The position numbers and the translations under genes were made by a program. This document shows, one piece after another, positions 59,801 to 64,000 of a stretch of 64,000 nt of DNA (positions are counted from its first letter, which is position 1; each line of letters starts with the position of its first letter). Below the pieces are notes generated by a model. That model saw only the letters and a list, made by a program, of their open reading frames with translations, was not told the DNA's origin and searched no databases. Source of the DNA: Mycocentrospora acerina (Eukaryota > Ascomycota > Dothideomycetes > Pleosporales); assembly GCA_022701365.1 (NCBI GenBank), contig JAKUHH010000184.1:558001-622000 (forward strand). Direction: 5' to 3'.

Positions 59801-61635
59801 AGGGGGACAGCCAGGATATTTATCAATGATAATGCTGTGAAAACGCTTGCTGCATCAAACGTTGCAGCGCCATCAGCGTTGGCTTTTACAGCGTAGGCGG
59901 TAAAGACTATAGCGGGAGACAATGTGGCGGGCCCATACGCTGTAACTGATGTTAGTTGAGGACATTAACAAAGTCAAAAAGAACGCACCTAGGGCCAACG
60001 CAATGATGATGACTTGGCGGAACCATCTGGCAATCTTGATCTCACGACGTCTCAAATTGTGGATGATAGCTTCCACTTTGGGACTAATTGCCAGCATCCT
60101 GATTTCTCGAATCGAGTCCAAGACCGGTATCGTAGCTTGGATGCGCTGTTCAAGGGCTTCCATCCAGCGAGCTTGGCGGCCGCCCGCAACACTCGAGACT
60201 GCAGCAGAACCAAGAACACACGCTGTAATGAATACGATCAGCATGTACTATAACATAGCACGAGATGGCGGCCTACCAAGTCCGACTGCTACAGGAGCGA
60301 GTGCAAGGTAACCAACTTGTCGTTCAAGGAGGAATATTGCAACGGCAGTTTCGATGGCGGTCGCCCACGACTCGTGCAACATCCGGATGCTGACGACGAT
60401 CCGTTCTACATCTGTATTCATTAGAGCGACTGCTTCCATATTCTCGGATCGGCAACTTGGAAGGGTTGCAGTTTTGCGATATATGTTGTGAATCAACATT
60501 CCTCGAATATGAGTGATGAAGCGGTTGACACCACGCCAATATAGACCACTTGAGATCTAGAGGATGGCGAAACGATTAGTGGTTGAGGAAAATATACTTT
60601 GAGTGCTCTAATACATACAGATAGTCCGGTATACACCAGAGCATAAGCACCCACAAGCCCGTATGCTGTGCTTCGGTTCTCCTCTTCGTGCTCGATAAAT
60701 TTGACAGTTCGTGATAACAAGAGTGGTTGGGTATATATGAAAGCCGCCATGATGAGACGAGGAAGCATAGGTGCAATGAGAGGCCACTTGAGAGCCGATG
60801 CGGCTGCTCGAATCAATGCATACTTTTTGGAGACATCACGATCTGGAGCGAATTAGCATCATTGAGACAGTATTTGCATATCTTAGGACTCACTCCAATC
60901 GTCAGGCAAATTGTAATGTGTGTTTTCACAACGAAACGCACGATCAATGTTATCCAATTCGCTTGTGTTCTGGAGCTCTCGGCGGTACCCTCGTATCAAG
61001 AATGGGACCAACCATGTGTACAAGGCTGTACCCAATAAACCTGAACGCTGCTCAGGGGACGTTTCGTCACCTGGGATGCGACGCCTCGGGCTGGATACCA
61101 GTACTAATGCTAGCAAAGCTGTGGCTAAGATTCCACATCGTAGTCCAGCCACTGTCTGGTTACCATGGACCATCCAGTCCGTGCGCACACGGACACTGGT
61201 GAAGGCGACGTCTAATATCAAGTACGCTGATGTGAGAACGGGCGGGCGACTAGATTTTGCGTATTCGGTGTACGAAATGAATAGTAAAAACAAAGACGCG
61301 ATAAACTCCAGGGCTGCCGAAGAAGTTGTTGTCCGGGTCTGCTGTGGAGGGTTTGAGACGTTCCATACAACCAGGAGCGCGATGGCTAGTGCCGCCTTGA
61401 GTGACAAGATCACTGCAGTCTGTAACCATCTTGTATAATCCGGGCGGCAAAGACTACTTGAAACTGAGCGCAAAGAAAATAATCGTACAGTTGCAGCAAT
61501 GAGGAGCACAACAGAAAGTCCTATGCCAAAGATGCTCTCTTCGAAAAGCCTGGTAAAATCGAATGATCGTAGACATGAGTCAACAACAGGACCAAAGCGA
61601 TCATCCAGGTTCGCAGGACATATCATGGATGACAT
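56844..61635 (-). CDS. ABCC-type (MRP-like) full ABC transporter
   Basis: Ten exons join without phase conflict: 61635-60894, 60842-60619, 60556-60277, 60222-59989, 59939-59257, 59206-59044, 58991-58617, 58563-58368, 58317 to about 58202, and 58147-56844. They give about 1438 aa. The last intron appears to be GC-AG (GCAAGT…CCAG); read through, it also stays open. An N-terminal membrane domain of several helices precedes TMD1 and NBD1 (Walker A GPSGCGKTT, signature LSGGQKQRI, Walker B NLVILDDAFSAMD). TMD2 and NBD2 follow (GRSGSGKST, degenerate signature FSKGQLQLL, Walker B IVVMDEPSSAID). It should export a conjugate or peptide at the plasma or vacuolar membrane. It shares a promoter with the NRPS, so efflux or self-protection is likely. 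In the HC-toxin locus that role belongs to the MFS pump TOXA. Confidence 0.9.
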
Positions 61636-62155
61636 GATACTGTCACTGAGCTGTGAAACAGCGAGTCCTTCGTCGTTATCAAAGTTGATGGCCAAAATTA
61701 GGATTGCTTTGGTGGAGGCTGGCAGGGGAGGAAAAGTATACAACCGATGAAATCAAGACTGAATGAAGAGAGTTACGTAACATCATTTACCGCCCTTTCG
61801 GTTCTTGCAGCCCGTCGCACAGGGGTCCGTGGCGTCTGCCTTCATCGCGTAGCTACACAGTAAGCAGAGTGGGTAACAGATCTTTCGCCTACTTACTACG
61901 CCGCAGCTTACCTAAGTAAGCGACTACATCCGCGCTCGGACACTGCTCCAACATCGTTAACCGCTTGACCTCGTAGTAAGTGCGTGATAGCGTCTAGGCT
62001 GAACAAGCTACATGGGGCGCAGTGCACGTGACAGTCACAATCATGCAAGCCGCAAATGCTTCAAAGAAAACCCTTCTGTAGGCTTTTGTTTGGCCAAAAT
62101 TTACACTTGACAGCCAATCTTCACCTTTGCCAATATCAACTTTGCCAGTTCCAAA
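61636..62155. promoter_or_regulatory. Shared promoter of ABC transporter and NRPS with YAGTAAG motifs
   Basis: The spacer holds CAGTAAGC (61858-61865), CTTACTA (61892-61898, inside TTACTACGCCGCA) and TAGTAAG (61974-61980). A near match, AAGTAAGC, lies at about 61914-61921. This is the third cluster promoter with the same motif family. Confidence 0.6.
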
Positions 62156-64000
62156 ATGTTTAACATTACTTTCGCAAACGAGGCTTCTCAATCCAGCATG
62201 GACCTCTTCCATTTACAAAATTCCCTAATCAACGGCAACACCGCCGATGGTGTGATCGATGACTGCGTTTCGGATCTAGTGCAGAGACGAATCGAGCAGC
62301 GTCCCAATGATATTGCCATCAATGCTTGGGATGGTGATTTGACGTACGCTCAGTTGGCAATTGCAACGACTAATATTGCTGCGAGACTGGGCGGGCTCGG
62401 TAAAGGACATTACATCGCCCTCTGTGTCCCGAGAACCAAGTGGACGCCCGTTGCGATGCTCGCTGCTCTGCAAAATGGAGCGGCATTTGTTCATCTCGAT
62501 CCGGCGTACCCATCTTCCCGCATATCAGCTATTTGCGCAGCGTGCAACATCACCACGGCAATCTGTCTAGAAGAAACGGCAGATGTCCTTGCCGCTCACG
62601 TGGAGCACATTGTTACCGTCAATGACGACGACCTCATCCCGACGACCTCCACATTGCCCGTATTAGGAGGGGAAAATGTACCTTCTGATACTTGCTATAT
62701 CGTATTCACCTCTGGGAGCTCCGGACAACCTAAAGGCGTCGTCGTGCCACATTCGGCCATCTGCACCAGCATCCTCGCTCAGGGGCTGGAATTCCAACTC
62801 TCTCCTACCACACGCGTGCTGCAATTTGCTCCCGCTACCTTCGATGCTTCGATGTTTGAGCTGACTACCACATTGTGCTTCGGAAGCTGTGTCTGCATAC
62901 CTTCTCAGTTTGAACGAGAGAACGACCCCGTAGCGGTGCTGAACAAGTATCGCACGGATATTGTGTTCCTGACGCCTTCTGTGGCGCGTACCGTGGAGCC
63001 GGAAAAGGTTCCATTTCTCAAGACGTTGATTGTAGGGGGTGAGGCACCAGACGAGGCCTTGATCGATAGGTGGTTATCGCGGGGAAGACGCGTCTCGAAT
63101 GTTTACGGCCCATCTGAGTGCGCGGTATCGGCGGCAGTCTTACATTACGATGCAAAGCGTAGAGTTCCTGCAGCTACCATTGGAGGTCCATTTGGAGGTG
63201 GTCTCTGGGTAGTGGACCCAGATGACCACGACATCTTGGTTGAACCAGGGGAGATTGGTGAACTCTTGATATCTGGAAGGATTGTCACTGATGGGTATCT
63301 CAGCGACCCTGTCAAGACAAATGCCGTATTTATCCCTTCTCCGACGTGGTGGAGAGACTCATCCTCTGGCCGCTCTTACAAAACGGGAGATCTCGTCAAG
63401 TATGGCTCGGACGGGCTCGTCCTGTACGTTGGTCGTAAAGACAGCCAGGTCAAAGTGCGAGGTCAGCGTCTAGAGCTCGGGGAAGTGGAGTATCACCTTC
63501 GTCAGAATACACTGGTTGAGGAGGCAGCGGCGTGTGTTCCTAGAGACGGGTTATATAATGGCCATCTAACAGCAGTTCTTACTCTACGTTCTCTGGATGC
63601 CCCGACAGATGCGATCTCAAACACGATTGAGCCGATTGCTGCTTCTCTAGGCTCGTCTATCGCACAAGAAATACTGCAAGTACAGCAAGGTCTCGAGAAA
63701 TCACTTCCGCCATATATGGTACCTACACAATGGCTTGTTCTGTGCTCCATGCCACGATCTGCGTCTGACAAACTCGATGTACGCCGGATACAGACCTGGA
63801 TTGAAGCAGCAGACCCCAAAATACTGGATGCATCACGAAAGGAGGCTCAGCTTCCAACAACAGCCTCAGAGGAGATCCTACTGGCTGCGTGGAAACGTGT
63901 ACTGAACGACGCTACACTGGGTACTACTGATCAGTTCATCCGCCGCGGTGGTGACAGTATCTTTGCGATGCAGGTAGTATCTGAATGCCGAAAACATAAC
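62156..64000 (+). CDS. Nonribosomal peptide synthetase, first module (A-T), 3' partial
   Basis: An uninterrupted frame starts at ATG 62156 and runs off the right edge after at least 615 residues. Residues 30-560 are an adenylation domain: A3 FTSGSSGQPKG (about 184), A4 FDASMFE (about 228), A5 NVYGPSE (about 314), A7 YKTGDL (about 408), A8 GRKDSQVKVRGQRLELGE (about 426), and an A10-region SDKLDVRR lysine. A thiolation domain follows, with FIRRGGDSIFAMQ near residue 596, where the serine takes the phosphopantetheine arm. No condensation domain precedes it, so this is an initiation module, as in HTS1 of the HC-toxin pathway. An approximate specificity code, read by alignment to GrsA by eye, is D-A-F-L-I-G-V-V-S-K. 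I cannot assign the substrate. Later modules and termination lie outside the window. Confidence 0.93.
   Translation, partial: MFNITFANEASQSSMDLFHLQNSLINGNTADGVIDDCVSDLVQRRIEQRPNDIAINAWDGDLTYAQLAIATTNIAARLGGLGKGHYIALCVPRTKWTPVAMLAALQNGAAFVHLDPAYPSSRISAICAACNITTAICLEETADVLAAHVEHIVTVNDDDLIPTTSTLPVLGGENVPSDTCYIVFTSGSSGQPKGVVVPHSAICTSILAQGLEFQLSPTTRVLQFAPATFDASMFELTTTLCFGSCVCIPSQFERENDPVAVLNKYRTDIVFLTPSVARTVEPEKVPFLKTLIVGGEAPDEALIDRWLSRGRRVSNVYGPSECAVSAAVLHYDAKRRVPAATIGGPFGGGLWVVDPDDHDILVEPGEIGELLISGRIVTDGYLSDPVKTNAVFIPSPTWWRDSSSGRSYKTGDLVKYGSDGLVLYVGRKDSQVKVRGQRLELGEVEYHLRQNTLVEEAAACVPRDGLYNGHLTAVLTLRSLDAPTDAISNTIEPIAASLGSSIAQEILQVQQGLEKSLPPYMVPTQWLVLCSMPRSASDKLDVRRIQTWIEAADPKILDASRKEAQLPTTASEEILLAAWKRVLNDATLGTTDQFIRRGGDSIFAMQVVSECRKHN

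Overview
The window looks like filamentous ascomycete (Pezizomycotina) DNA. Genes have short GT-AG introns of about 45-100 bp. The protein families are typical of these fungi: DUF3176 membrane proteins, Zn2Cys6 and C2H2 regulators, NB-ARC proteins, FAS-type alpha and beta subunits, and fungal P450s. Decayed pogo, hAT and Tad-type LINE elements are scattered through it. Several broken genes carry stop codons at sites where CAA, CAG or TGG would be expected, which is the signature of RIP-type C-to-T mutation. I could not identify the species.

Left part (1-16.9 kb): the 3' part of a rhodopsin-like membrane protein, a 277-aa conserved hypothetical protein, a DUF3176 membrane protein with one apparent frameshift, a MACPF-like fragment, a long broken NB-ARC/TPR/ZZ-finger (NLR-like) gene, a complete cytochrome P450, and an extradiol-type ring-cleavage dioxygenase divergent from it.

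Middle (16.9-36 kb): a decayed pogo/Fot1 element with 42-52 bp inverted repeats, two divergent transcription factor genes (one combines two C2H2 fingers with a Zn2Cys6 cluster), a hAT remnant, and then a compact catabolic-looking group. That group holds an FAD monooxygenase fused to an acetoacetate-decarboxylase-like domain, a divergent CocE/NonD-type hydrolase, and a cupin. Two identical 12-bp sites lie in the shared promoter. A decayed LINE and an assembly gap flanked by poly-G follow.

Right part (36.2 kb to the end): a biosynthetic cluster whose gene content matches the HC-toxin/apicidin class of cyclic tetrapeptides. It has a dedicated FAS alpha (1644 aa) and FAS beta (1972 aa), a cytochrome P450, a branched-chain-type aminotransferase, a bZIP-basic-region/ankyrin regulator of the TOXE type, a full-length ABCC transporter, and the start of a nonribosomal peptide synthetase that runs off the right edge. 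The inferred logic is that the FAS pair makes a medium-chain (decanoate-like) acid, the P450 oxidises it, the aminotransferase converts the derived 2-oxo acid to a 2-amino acid, the synthetase builds and cyclises the peptide, the ABC protein exports it, and the bZIP-ankyrin protein switches the set on. Six of the seven genes form three head-to-head pairs. All three shared promoters carry clusters of YAGTAAG(C) motifs, a candidate operator that differs from the published tox-box.

No rRNA, CRISPR or confident tRNA was seen.
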